This document shows positions 1 through 8,523 of a DNA stretch of 64,000 nt, in pieces; positions within the stretch are counted from its first letter, which is position 1, and every line of letters begins with the position of its first letter. The translations under genes were made by a program, and so were the position numbers. The stretch is taken from the NCBI RefSeq assembly GCF_003967355.1, contig NZ_BIFH01000033.1, positions 124,001 through 188,000 on the forward strand, in the 5' to 3' direction. The notes beneath the pieces were generated by a model, which worked only from the letters and a program-made list of their open reading frames with translations, was not told where the DNA came from and did not search any database. This DNA is from Embleya hyalina (GTDB taxonomy: Bacteria; Actinomycetota; Actinomycetes; Streptomycetales; Streptomycetaceae).

Positions 1-7
1 CTAGTCC

Positions 8-1240
8 ATGGCTGCGAACACCAACACTCCCGGTAGCACCACCGCCGGATCGATCGCCGTGCGCGAGGCCGGGGCCGAGAACGTGCTCGCCGGCCCCGGC
101 ACCGGCCGCTCGGTCGCCCAGCCCGCCGACGCCCGCCAGGTCGCCGCCGCGTCCTACGACGTGGCCGACTTCGCCGTGCCGACCGGCCGCGAGGAGGACT
201 GGCGGTTCACCCCGCTGGCCCGGCTGCGGGGTCTGCACGACGGCACCGCGGCCGCGGCCGAGCGCGGCGAGGTCACCGTCTCGGTGACCGCCCCCGAGGG
301 CGTCACCGTCGAGACGGTCGACCGCTCCGACGCGCGCATCGGTCGGGCCGGCAAACCCGTCGACCGGGTCGCGGCCCAGGCGTACGGCTCGTTCGAGAAG
401 GCCACCCTCGTCGTGGTCGGCAAGGACATCCAGCTCGCCGAGCCGATCGTGATCGACCTGCGCGGCGCCGGCGGCACCGCGTTCGGCCACGTCGCGATCG
501 AGGTCCAGCGGTTCGCCGAGGCGACCGTGGTGCTCGACCACGCCGGCTCCACCACCTACGCGCAAAACGTCGAGTTCATCGTCGGCGACGGCGCGAAGCT
601 CAAGGTCGTCTCGATCCAGGACTGGGACGCCGACTCGGTGCACGTGGGCGCGCACCTGGCCCGGGTGGGCCGCGACGCGTCCTTCACCTCCGTGGTGGTC
701 ACCCTCGGCGGCGACCTGGTCCGGCTGTTCCCGCGGGTGGTCTACGACGCCCCGGGCGGCGACGCCGAGCTGTACGGCGTGTACTTCGCCGATGCCGGCC
801 AGCACCTCGAACACCGGTTGTTCGTCGACCACGACGTGCCGCAGTGCCGCAGCCTGGTCACCTACAAGGGGGCCCTGCAGGGCGCCGACGCGCACACCGT
901 GTGGATCGGCGACGTGCTCATCCGCGCCGCCGCCGAGGGCACCGACACCTACGAGCTCAACCGCAACCTGGTGCTCACCGACGGCGCCCGCGCCGACTCG
1001 GTGCCCAACCTGGAGATCGAGACCGGCGAGATCGCCGGCGCCGGGCACGCCAGCGCGACCGGCCGCTTCGACGACGAGCAGCTGTTCTACCTCCAGTCGC
1101 GCGGCATCCCGGCCGACGAGGCCCGCCGCCTGGTGGTGCGCGGCTTCTTCGCCGAGGTGATCGCCCGGGTCGGCATCGCCGACCTCCAGGAGCGGCTGAT
1201 GAAGCAGATCGAGGCGCGGCTCGAGGGCGGCGCCCGATGA
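8..1240 (+). CDS. sufD: Fe-S cluster assembly protein SufD
   Basis: SufD is a scaffold subunit of the cytosolic SufBCD complex, which builds Fe-S clusters from sulfur delivered by SufS/SufU. The 410-residue product has a variable N-terminal part containing GREEDWRFTPLARL, typical of SufD, then the long parallel beta-helix core and a C-terminal segment with QLFYLQSRGIPADEARRLVV, a conserved SufB/SufD signature. It lies at the left edge; sufB would be expected just upstream outside the window. Its TGA overlaps the ATG of the Rieske gene (ATGA), so the two are translationally coupled. The start is the first ATG of the window and no longer frame can be checked. Family assignment is secure from sequence and operon context. 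Confidence 0.95.
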   Translation: MAANTNTPGSTTAGSIAVREAGAENVLAGPGTGRSVAQPADARQVAAASYDVADFAVPTGREEDWRFTPLARLRGLHDGTAAAAERGEVTVSVTAPEGVTVETVDRSDARIGRAGKPVDRVAAQAYGSFEKATLVVVGKDIQLAEPIVIDLRGAGGTAFGHVAIEVQRFAEATVVLDHAGSTTYAQNVEFIVGDGAKLKVVSIQDWDADSVHVGAHLARVGRDASFTSVVVTLGGDLVRLFPRVVYDAPGGDAELYGVYFADAGQHLEHRLFVDHDVPQCRSLVTYKGALQGADAHTVWIGDVLIRAAAEGTDTYELNRNLVLTDGARADSVPNLEIETGEIAGAGHASATGRFDDEQLFYLQSRGIPADEARRLVVRGFFAEVIARVGIADLQERLMKQIEARLEGGAR

Positions 1241-1554
1241 GCTACCTCGAGGCCTGCGCGGAGGGCGACCTGCACGAGGACACACCGCTGCGCGTCGTGC
1301 TCGACGACGTCCCGGTGACCCTCGTGCGCACCGAGGGCGACGTGTACGCGATCAACGACGTGTGCTCGCACGCCAACGTCTCGCTGTCCGAGGGCGAGGT
1401 CGAGGACTGCACGATCGAGTGCTGGCTGCACGGCTCGCGCTTCGACCTGCGCACCGGTCGCCCCTCGGGCCCCCCGGCGAACCTGCCGGTCCCCGTATAC
1501 CCCGTGAAGATCGACGGCGGCGCCGTCTACGTCGAAGTGAACCAGGAGTCCTGA
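1237..1554 (+). CDS. Rieske [2Fe-2S] ferredoxin-like protein of the suf operon
   Basis: A 105-residue single-domain Rieske protein of the kind that serves as non-heme oxygenase ferredoxin. The cluster ligands are visible as C43-x-H45 and C62-x2-H65, the classical CxH...CxxH pair; an extra Cys58 lies near the second ligand box. It starts at an ATG overlapping the sufD stop (ATGA) and is followed by sufC after 7 bases, so it is embedded in the suf operon. Placement of a Rieske gene between sufD and sufC is a familiar actinomycete arrangement. The partner is not evident: it could carry electrons for assembly or be a sensitive target. The role here is inferred from position only. Confidence 0.92.
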   Translation: MSYLEACAEGDLHEDTPLRVVLDDVPVTLVRTEGDVYAINDVCSHANVSLSEGEVEDCTIECWLHGSRFDLRTGRPSGPPANLPVPVYPVKIDGGAVYVEVNQES

Positions 1555-1561
1555 GTCCGTT

Positions 1562-2326
1562 ATGGCAACGCTTGAGATCCGCGACCTGCACGTCAGTGTG
1601 GACGCCGAGAACGGTCCGCGCGAGATCCTGCGCGGCGTCGACCTGACCGTGAAGCAGGGCGAGACCCACGCCATCATGGGCCCCAACGGCTCCGGCAAGT
1701 CGACCCTGGCGTACTCGGTCGCGGGGCACCCGAAGTATCGGGTCACCGGCGGCAGTGTGCTGCTCGACGGCGAGGACGTGCTGTCCATGACCGTCGACGA
1801 GCGGGCCCGCGCCGGCCTGTTCCTGGCCATGCAGTACCCCGTCGAGGTCGCCGGCGTCTCGGTGTCCAACTTCCTGCGCACCGCCGCCACCGCCACCCGC
1901 GGCGAGGCCCCCAAGCTGCGGCTGTGGGTCAAGGAGGTCAAGGAGGCCATGGAGCGCCTCCAGATGGACCCCGCCTTCGCCGAGCGCAACGTCAACGAGG
2001 GCTTCTCCGGCGGCGAGAAGAAGCGCCACGAGATCCTGCAGCTGGAGCTGCTGCGGCCGAAGATCGCGATCCTCGACGAGACCGACTCCGGTCTGGACGT
2101 CGACGCGCTGCGCGTGGTCTCCGAGGGCGTCAACCGTGTGCAGGCCACCGGGCAGATCGGCACCCTGCTGATCACCCACTACACCCGCATCCTGAAGTAC
2201 ATCAGGCCCGACCACGTGCACGTCTTCGCGGGCGGCCGGATCGTCGAGTCCGGCGGTGCCGAGCTCGCCGACAAGCTGGAGGACGAGGGCTACGAGGCGT
2301 ACACCGGCAAGGGGGAGTCTGCATGA
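1562..2326 (+). CDS. sufC: Fe-S cluster assembly ATPase SufC
   Basis: SufC is the ABC-type ATPase that powers conformational change of the SufB-SufD scaffold. The 254-residue protein has Walker A GPNGSGKST at residues 40-48, the SufC-style signature FSGGEKKR at 148-155, Walker B IAILDETDSGLD at 168-179 and an H-loop histidine near 206. The SufC-specific DETDSGLD replaces the DEPTSGLD of transporters. ATG at 1562 follows the Rieske gene closely, and its TGA overlaps the sufS ATG (ATGA). Length is normal for the family. No membrane partner is present, in line with a soluble assembly role. Confidence 0.97.
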   Translation: MATLEIRDLHVSVDAENGPREILRGVDLTVKQGETHAIMGPNGSGKSTLAYSVAGHPKYRVTGGSVLLDGEDVLSMTVDERARAGLFLAMQYPVEVAGVSVSNFLRTAATATRGEAPKLRLWVKEVKEAMERLQMDPAFAERNVNEGFSGGEKKRHEILQLELLRPKIAILDETDSGLDVDALRVVSEGVNRVQATGQIGTLLITHYTRILKYIRPDHVHVFAGGRIVESGGAELADKLEDEGYEAYTGKGESA

Positions 2327-3582
2327 CACTGCACCTGCCGGGGCTGCTCGACACGGATACGATCCGCAAGGATTTCCCGATCCTCGAACGGCTCCTGCAC
2401 GACGACCGACCGCTCGTCTACCTCGACAACGCGGCGACGTCGCAGACCCCGCGTCAGGTGATCGACGCCATGACGCAGTACTACGCGAGCAGCAACGCGA
2501 ACGTGCACCGCGGCGTGCACGTGCTGGCCGAGGAGGCCACCGCGCTGTACGAGGGCGCCCGGGACAAGGTCGCGGCGTTCATCAACGCGCCCAGCCGGGA
2601 CGAGATCGTCTTCACCAAGAACTCCTCCGAGGCGATCAACCTCGTCGCGAACATGCTGACCTGGGCGGACGAGCCGTTCAAGGTGGGCGTGGGCGCCGAC
2701 GTGGTGATCACCGAGATGGAGCACCACTCGAACATCGTGCCGTGGCAGCTGCTCGCGCAGCGCACCGGCGCCCAGCTCAAGTGGTTCGGGCTCACCGACG
2801 ACGGCCGGCTCGACCTGTCGAACATCGAGCAGGTGATCACCGAGGAGACCAAGGTCGTCTCGGTGGTGCACACCTCGAACATCCTCGGCACGGTCAACGA
2901 CCTGGACCCGATCGTGCGCCGCGCGCACGACGTCGGCGCCCTGGTCGTGGTCGACGCGTCGCAGGCCGCGCCGCACATGGTGCTCGACGTGCAGGCGCTC
3001 GGCGCCGACTTCGTCGCGTTCACCGGCCACAAGATGTGCGGCCCGACCGGGATCGGCGTGCTGTGGGGCCGGCTCGGTCTGTTGGAGGAGCTGCCGCCGT
3101 TCCTGGGCGGTGGCGAGATGATCGAGACGGTGACGATGAGCGCGTCCACGTACGCGCCCGCGCCGCACAAGTTCGAGGCCGGCACGCCGCCGATCGCGGA
3201 GGCGGTCGGGCTCGGTGCGGCCATCGACTACCTGTCGGCGATCGGCATGGACCGGATCGCCGCGCATGAGCACGCGATCACGGGATACGCGGTCGACGCG
3301 CTGAACGGCGTCGAGGGGCTGAAGATCATCGGCCCGGCCGACAACGTGGCACGCGCGGCGGCGATCTCCTTCACCTTCGGCGACATCCACCCGCACGACG
3401 TGGGCCAGGTGCTCGACGAACAGGGCATCGCGGTCCGGGTGGGGCACCACTGCGCACGTCCGGTCTGCCTGCGCTACGGCGTGCCGGCGACCACCCGCGC
3501 CTCGTTCTACCTGTACTCCACACCGGCCGAGGTCGACGCGCTCGTGGCCGGGCTGGAACATGTTCGTCGGTTCTTCGGCTGA
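2323..3582 (+). CDS. sufS: Cysteine desulfurase SufS
   Basis: PLP-dependent group II cysteine desulfurase that removes sulfur from L-cysteine as a persulfide and passes it to SufU. The 419-residue protein has EMEHHSN (residues 132-138) stacking on PLP, Asp211 in VVVDASQ, the Schiff-base Lys237 in FTGHKMCGPTG and the catalytic Cys377 in RVGHHCARP. The ATG at 2323 overlaps the sufC stop (ATGA), which decides the start; an upstream extension of the same frame runs inside sufC and is not coding. sufU follows 17 bases downstream, matching the SufS-SufU pair used by Gram-positive bacteria. All catalytic residues are present. Confidence 0.96.
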   Translation: MTLHLPGLLDTDTIRKDFPILERLLHDDRPLVYLDNAATSQTPRQVIDAMTQYYASSNANVHRGVHVLAEEATALYEGARDKVAAFINAPSRDEIVFTKNSSEAINLVANMLTWADEPFKVGVGADVVITEMEHHSNIVPWQLLAQRTGAQLKWFGLTDDGRLDLSNIEQVITEETKVVSVVHTSNILGTVNDLDPIVRRAHDVGALVVVDASQAAPHMVLDVQALGADFVAFTGHKMCGPTGIGVLWGRLGLLEELPPFLGGGEMIETVTMSASTYAPAPHKFEAGTPPIAEAVGLGAAIDYLSAIGMDRIAAHEHAITGYAVDALNGVEGLKIIGPADNVARAAAISFTFGDIHPHDVGQVLDEQGIAVRVGHHCARPVCLRYGVPATTRASFYLYSTPAEVDALVAGLEHVRRFFG

Positions 3583-3599
3583 TACGGGGGGAGGCGAAG

Positions 3600-4052
3600 A
3601 TGAAGCTTGACGAGATGTACCAGGAGATCATCCTGGATCACTACCGGCACCCCCACAACAAGGGGCTGCGGGATCCGTTCGACACCCAGGTCCACCACGT
3701 CAACCCGACCTGCGGGGACGAGGTCACACTGCGCGTGAAGCTGGACGGCGAGAAGGTGCTCGACGTCAGCTACGAGGGCCAGGGCTGTTCGATCAGCCAG
3801 GCCAGCGCGTCGGTGATGACCGACCTGGTGATCGGGCACACGATCGAGGACGCGATGCACGCCGGGGACGAGTTCCTGGCGCTGATGCAGTCCAAGGGTC
3901 AGGGCGAGCCGGACGAGGAAGTGCTCGAGGACGCCGTGGCGTTTGTCGGTGTGAGCAAGTATCCGGCGCGGGTGAAGTGCGCGCTCCTGGGGTGGATGGC
4001 CTTCAAGGACGCCACCGCGCAGGCGCTGCAGACGACGGAAGGGCAGAAATGA
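3600..4052 (+). CDS. sufU: Sulfur relay protein SufU
   Basis: SufU accepts persulfide sulfur from SufS through a zinc-bound cysteine. The 150-residue product carries the expected ligands: Cys38 and Asp40 in NPTCGDEV, Cys63 in QGCSISQAS and Cys127 in KCALLGW. The short insertion that separates SufU from IscU is consistent with the spacing between the last two cysteines. A purine-rich GGGGGGAGGCG stretch just ahead of the ATG serves as ribosome binding site. Its TGA overlaps the ATG of the next gene (ATGA). Assignment is strong from residues and from its place directly after sufS. Confidence 0.95.
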   Translation: MKLDEMYQEIILDHYRHPHNKGLRDPFDTQVHHVNPTCGDEVTLRVKLDGEKVLDVSYEGQGCSISQASASVMTDLVIGHTIEDAMHAGDEFLALMQSKGQGEPDEEVLEDAVAFVGVSKYPARVKCALLGWMAFKDATAQALQTTEGQK

Positions 4053-4381
4053 CCGAGACTCAGGCGGCCGGCGTGGCCACGCCGGAGGACGTCACCGAGG
4101 CGATGTACGACGTCGTCGACCCCGAACTCGGGATCAACGTGGTCGACCTGGGCCTGGTGTACGGCGTGCACGTCGACGACGCGAACATCGCCACGATCGA
4201 CATGACGCTGACCAGTGCGGCCTGTCCGCTCACGGACGTGATCGAGGACCAGACGCGGACCGCCACGGAGGGCATCGTGGCGGACATGCGGATCAACTGG
4301 GTCTGGATGCCGCCGTGGGGGCCGGACAAGATCACCGACGACGGCCGCGAACAGCTGCGGGCACTGGGGTTCAACCTGTAG
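4049..4381 (+). CDS. sufT: MIP18/DUF59 metal-sulfur cluster assembly factor (SufT-like)
   Basis: A 110-residue DUF59 (MIP18) protein, last gene of the suf operon. Family hallmarks are DPELGINVVDLGLVYGV near residues 24-40 and the conserved Cys59 in TSAACPL, thought to bind iron or an Fe-S cluster transiently during maturation of client proteins. It begins at an ATG overlapping the sufU stop. Actinobacterial SufT proteins are generally of this single-domain type. Transcription likely ends at the hairpins that follow. The symbol follows common usage for DUF59 genes in suf operons; biochemical function is inferred. Confidence 0.9.
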   Translation: MTETQAAGVATPEDVTEAMYDVVDPELGINVVDLGLVYGVHVDDANIATIDMTLTSAACPLTDVIEDQTRTATEGIVADMRINWVWMPPWGPDKITDDGREQLRALGFNL

Positions 4382-4455
4382 CTCCCGAGCCGAGGCCCTC
4401 GGCCTCGAGCACCGGCCGGGCCGGGGGTCGCCGACCCCGGGGCGTGGGTCGGGGT

Positions 4456-4483
4456 GGCGCCGGTCGGGTTTTCGGCCGGCGCC
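4456..4483. terminator. Hairpin terminator between sufT-like gene and convergent gene
   Basis: GGCGCCGG at 4456-4463 pairs with CCGGCGCC at 4476-4483, extended inward by T-G, C-G and G-C pairs to about 11 bp with a loop containing TTTT. T-rich GTTTCGTGTT follows on the + strand. A second tight GC hairpin (GGGGTC 4424-4429 with GACCCC 4433-4438) precedes it. Both sit in the 110-bp gap between the suf operon and the opposite-facing gene ending at 4492, so a bidirectional terminator is likely. Confidence 0.7.
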
Positions 4484-4491
4484 GTTTCGTG

Positions 4492-7374
4492 TTATTGGCG
4501 GGGCTGGGAGACGCCCAGGAGTTCCAGGACGTCCGTGTCGCCTCGTTGTTGCAGGTGGTGCAGGACGGCCTTGAGGTCGATGCCCGGGTCCAGGCCGATT
4601 CTCGCGCCGAGGAGTTCGGGAAGGTTCACCTGCTCCGGGACCGGGTCCACGCCGGTGTGGCGTAGGGCCCTCGCCCAGCGGGGGAGGCGAACCGTGGCGT
4701 CGCCGCGGACCAGACGGGCCTCCAGGCGGCCCTGGTGGATCGACGAGATGAAGACCATGTCGCCCTCGTGCGCGGACAGGCCGGCCAGGATCGCGCGCAG
4801 GGACACCAGGTAGGGGGTGTCGGCCCAGCGCAGTGCGGCGGGGCCGTGGCCGTGGTGCAGCCGGACCTGGCCGCCCGGGGTGACGCCGAGGGATTGGGCG
4901 AACGCCGCCGGCACCTTGACCGGCTCGCCTTCGAGCATCGCGGTGGACACGTCCACCCGGAACGCCCACGCGCCGGTGTCCTCGCGGAAGCAGCCCGCGG
5001 CCCGGGACGGATCGCCGATCGGTGCCGGCCGCCCCTTCTGGGCCGGCCGCTCCAGGGTGTCCGCCGAGCGGGACAGCACCTGGCCGTTCTCCACCTGGAA
5101 GCCCTCCATGCGGGCGATCCAGGCGGCCTGCAGCGGCGGGCGGATGCCCATCGCGGTCAGGTCCCGCTCCAGCGCGGCCAGCGGTACCGGGCCGCGGGCG
5201 CAGGCGGCGTCCAGGGTGGCCTGGGTGCGGTCGGACAGCTCGCCCAGCGGCGCGCTCGACAACCAGCCGTCGACCGAGGTGTGCAGGCCGAGCAGGCCGC
5301 GCAGGACCTGCCAGACCTGGATCTCCAGACCCGGCACGGTCTCGGTGTGCTTGGGGTGCAGCGTGCGCAGTTCGGACACCGTGGTCAGGACGCCGAGCCG
5401 GTCCCGGACGAAGCTCAGGTGCACCCGGACCGGCGCGCCGTCGGAGCGGCCGATGCGCTCGTCCAGGTTGCGTCGCAGATCCCGCTCCAGGATCTTGACC
5501 TCGGCCGGTGACGTGCCGAACTCGGCGGCGAGCGCATCGAGTTCGCGCGGTTCGTCGGTGAACAGCCGGTCCCGGGCGAGTACTCGGCGGCGTGGCTCGC
5601 CTGCCGGGAACCAGGTCGCCAGGACGATGACGAGGTCGCCGCCGCCGGGCTCGCCGGCGCGCGACTGCGGCCGGTCGACGAGCATCGTGACGTCCTCGGC
5701 GGGCGCGGCGGGCAGCGTGCCGGGCACCATCTCGACGGTGGCCTCGGGGTCGGCCGCCTTCGCCTTCGTCCCCCGGTTGGTGTGCGGCACGGCGGACGGG
5801 TCCGGCGGCGCGGGTACGGACGGTACCTCCGCCGCGGTCGCGTCGGCCGGCGCGGGGGTCGGCGCGGAACGCGGCGGGTGGCTCGGTCGGGGCGGGATGC
5901 GCAGGCCCTCGGGGGTGCGCGACACGCCGGCCTCGCCGACCGCCGGGACCGCGCCGGCGGTGGGCGGCGGGACCTCGCCGAACGCGTCCCGGCCGCCGTC
6001 CTCGTTCGTTTCGGCCGTCCCGGCGCTGTCGGCGGGCGGCTCGGATCGGGTCGGCGGGGCGGTGCGCTTGCCCTTGCGGGTGAGTGCGGGGATCGGGACG
6101 TCGGCGACGGTCATCGGCGGCGTCTCGCCGAACGCGTCCACGCCGGGCGCCTCGTCGATCGTGGGCTCCTCCGCCGCCGGGACCGGGTGCGGCCGGCGGT
6201 CCTCGGAGGTGTCCGTGGTGCGGATCTTCGGCACCGGCCGGGCACCGGTCCGGGCGGCGGCCTCGGGGAGCGGTTCCTCGCGGGCCTCGGCGGCCGACTC
6301 GCGCTCGGGGCGCGGTGCCGCGACCGAGGGCAGGCTCGCCCGGGTGGTCGGCGGGACCTCCCCGTAGGCGTCCCGGCCCGAGTCGGACGCATCGTCGTCG
6401 TCGGAGTCGGCGACGTCGTCGTCGGGCGCCTCGTCGCCGGCCGGCCGCGGCTCGGTCGCGACGGGGGCCGGCGGCAGCGCGAGGGACGCGCGCAGCCCGG
6501 ACGGTACCTGGGTGAGCAGCGCGGTCAACGCGGTCCGCACCTCGTCCGAGGCGTCCTCCAGGCCGACCACGGCCGCGGTCTCCAGGGTGACCTGCGCGAG
6601 CTGTGCCATCAGCGGTACGTCCGGCGCCTGCTCGGCCAGCCAGCGCACCACGGTGCCCAGTTCGGCGGTCAACGGCTCGGGCAGCTTGACCGGACGCAGT
6701 TCCTCGTCGTCCAGGTCGCCCCACTCGTCCGGGTTGTCCCAGTCGGCGTCCTCCGGGGGGATCACGATCGCCGCGGCGGGCGCCGGTTCCGGCTCGGGCT
6801 CGGGCTCGGGCTCGGGCAGTGCCGCGGCCGGGATCGGCTCGGGGGTCGGCTCCGGGTCGGCCGGCGCGGGCATCGCCGCCGCGCTCGCCGCCATGCCGGA
6901 CGCGTCGAACAGCGCGTCCACGTCGACCGATTCGTCGTCCTGCGGCAGCAGTCCCAGGACCTCCTCGAACAGCCGGGCCACGAGCGGCCGTACGGTCGAG
7001 GTGCCGATCTGGGTCCAGTCGCCGACCTCGCGCACCGTCGTGGTGAGCAGGTCCGCCCAGTCGGGCGTACGCACCATCACGTTGGTCCGCGCGCCGTCGG
7101 GCCACTGGGACAGCCGGAAGCCGTTGCGCGCCAGCCAGGCTCCGGGCAGCAGGTCGCCCAGGCGCAGATGCCGAAGCTCGGTGTAGGCGAGATCGGCGAG
7201 CCGTCCCGGCAGTTCGTCCCGGCCGAAGGTGTCGGCGGCACGCACCACCGGCACGCTCATCCACCACGCCGCGGGCAGATCGTCGTGCTCGAGGTAGTCG
7301 GCGACGAGTTCGGGCGCGACGAAGCGCAGGGCGGGCACGAAATCGGCCAGAGTGGCCTGGAGCCGGGGCTGCAT
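4492..7374 (-). CDS. Large partly disordered protein with central HTH-like segment, function unknown
   Basis: 960 residues, unrecognised as a whole. Residues 1-165 are a folded Trp/Leu-rich domain. About 170-560 is a Pro/Ala/Glu-rich, probably disordered linker. It holds a PEPEPEPEP run and three copies of a short motif DA[FY]GE[VT]PPxT near residues 332, 409 and 460. Around 595-640 a segment with RELDALAAEFGTSPAEVKIL resembles a sigma-70 region 4 helix-turn-helix. The C-terminal third (about 760-960) is folded and may start with a beta-rich part (KVPAAFAQSLGVTPGGQVRL). No signal peptide or membrane helix is seen. The ATG at 7374 was taken as the first in-frame start after a clear gap. It lies convergent to the suf operon. 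DNA binding is only a hypothesis. Confidence 0.75.
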   Translation of the reverse strand: MQPRLQATLADFVPALRFVAPELVADYLEHDDLPAAWWMSVPVVRAADTFGRDELPGRLADLAYTELRHLRLGDLLPGAWLARNGFRLSQWPDGARTNVMVRTPDWADLLTTTVREVGDWTQIGTSTVRPLVARLFEEVLGLLPQDDESVDVDALFDASGMAASAAAMPAPADPEPTPEPIPAAALPEPEPEPEPEPAPAAAIVIPPEDADWDNPDEWGDLDDEELRPVKLPEPLTAELGTVVRWLAEQAPDVPLMAQLAQVTLETAAVVGLEDASDEVRTALTALLTQVPSGLRASLALPPAPVATEPRPAGDEAPDDDVADSDDDDASDSGRDAYGEVPPTTRASLPSVAAPRPERESAAEAREEPLPEAAARTGARPVPKIRTTDTSEDRRPHPVPAAEEPTIDEAPGVDAFGETPPMTVADVPIPALTRKGKRTAPPTRSEPPADSAGTAETNEDGGRDAFGEVPPPTAGAVPAVGEAGVSRTPEGLRIPPRPSHPPRSAPTPAPADATAAEVPSVPAPPDPSAVPHTNRGTKAKAADPEATVEMVPGTLPAAPAEDVTMLVDRPQSRAGEPGGGDLVIVLATWFPAGEPRRRVLARDRLFTDEPRELDALAAEFGTSPAEVKILERDLRRNLDERIGRSDGAPVRVHLSFVRDRLGVLTTVSELRTLHPKHTETVPGLEIQVWQVLRGLLGLHTSVDGWLSSAPLGELSDRTQATLDAACARGPVPLAALERDLTAMGIRPPLQAAWIARMEGFQVENGQVLSRSADTLERPAQKGRPAPIGDPSRAAGCFREDTGAWAFRVDVSTAMLEGEPVKVPAAFAQSLGVTPGGQVRLHHGHGPAALRWADTPYLVSLRAILAGLSAHEGDMVFISSIHQGRLEARLVRGDATVRLPRWARALRHTGVDPVPEQVNLPELLGARIGLDPGIDLKAVLHHLQQRGDTDVLELLGVSQPRQ

Positions 7375-7871
7375 GCAGGTCCTCCGTGACGCGGTCGGTA
7401 ACCCCGACGTTAGTACCCCGGCCGGAAAGGTTCACCGGCTCCGGTGTGCGGTGTGGTGCGTGACGCGGCACCTCGCCGCACCTCGCACCGGGAGCCGGTG
7501 GAACTCTCCGGTCGCGATCCCGACGGTCGGGTGGCGAGCCGGCACCGGGGGGTCCCGGGTCGTTGCCGTCTGTTTGCGGGACGAAACGGCGGTTCGGTTG
7601 GTTCCCCGAGCCGAGGTTCGAGCCGTGCGACGAGGGTCACGCGACGGCTTCGGGCCGGCGGCCCGGGGCGGCTGTCGTCGGGGATCGCTACCCCGCCGGT
7701 CCGGCCGGGAACCGCCCCTCGGGCGCTGGGCGACGTTTTCCACCACCATGCGCGCCGATCGAGCGCCGCCCGTGCGTCCATCGCCGGCCCGCGCCATGTT
7801 TCACCAGGGGGAAAGAAGTCGATCTCACCAACAGCGGAGACAAGGACGGCTAGTTTGGACAAAGGTCGCCG
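7375..7871. other. Intergenic region between divergent genes
   Basis: About 500 bp separate two divergent genes and should hold both promoters. Open frames here are short, mutually overlapping and lack ribosome binding sites, so none is called. Base composition is slightly less GC-rich than coding DNA. No convincing operator palindrome or structured RNA was seen. Confidence 0.5.
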
Positions 7872-8351
7872 ATGCCTCCGGCCGCCTCATCCGCGCCACC
7901 AGGGGAGACAGGGGGAGACGTGGGCGAAATCGCATCATCGCCGCGATTCGGGGAGTCTCCGGCCGGCCCGCTGTTGCTGTCGCTGCGTCTGTCGGCCACC
8001 GTCGAGGCCGTACCTCGCGCTCGACACGCGCTACGCGCGGTGCTTGCGGAGCGGGCTCCGCGCGCGCCCGTGGACACCCTCGAACTGCTGCTCTCCGAAC
8101 TGGTGACCAACGCGGTCCAGCACTCGACGCGGGGGCGTACGGTCGCGGTCGCCGTGCTGCGTCGGGAGAACTCGATCCGGATCGCGGTGGTCGACGACGA
8201 CACGGCGCTTCCCGAAGCGGGGGGCGCGGTGGACCTGCTGGACGAACACGGTCGTGGGTTGTTGCTGGTGGAGGCGATGGCCGAGGAGTGGGGGAGCTAT
8301 CCGGTGCCGGACGGCAAGGTTGTCTGGTGTGACGTGAAGACGGTGGAGTGA
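7872..8351 (+). CDS. RsbW-type ATP-binding protein (anti-sigma factor-like histidine kinase fold)
   Basis: A 159-residue stand-alone GHKL ATPase of the kind that acts as serine kinase/anti-sigma factor or as an uncharacterised regulator in streptomycetes. The N box is LELLLSELVTNAVQHS near residues 75-90, the G1 box is AVVDDD and the G2 box is DEHGRGLLLVEAMA. The first ~35 residues are low complexity. ATG 7872 has AAAGG upstream; a GTG at 7920 preceded by GGGGGAG is an alternative that would remove 16 residues. No sigma factor or anti-sigma antagonist lies next to it, so its partner is unknown. The downstream gene has its own strong ribosome binding site. Confidence 0.88.
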   Translation: MPPAASSAPPGETGGDVGEIASSPRFGESPAGPLLLSLRLSATVEAVPRARHALRAVLAERAPRAPVDTLELLLSELVTNAVQHSTRGRTVAVAVLRRENSIRIAVVDDDTALPEAGGAVDLLDEHGRGLLLVEAMAEEWGSYPVPDGKVVWCDVKTVE

Positions 8352-8523
8352 GTCGGCTTCGGGTCGGTTGGCCGGGTCGGTCGGTTGGTCGAAGGTGGGC
8401 GAGGGCGTACCCGGGTGTGGGTGGGTCGAACCAATAACCGCAAAAAATGGCGCAATTGGCGTCTGCCGTGCACCCTGGCAGGAACGATTTCGATCGCCTG
8501 TACACGTGTGCAAGGAGGATCCG

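Noticed and set aside
3899-7471. Second long minus-strand frame overlapping the 960-residue protein
   Set aside because: It runs into the convergent suf genes, is extremely Arg/Pro-rich and lacks motifs. The frame ending at 4492 has the folded-protein composition.
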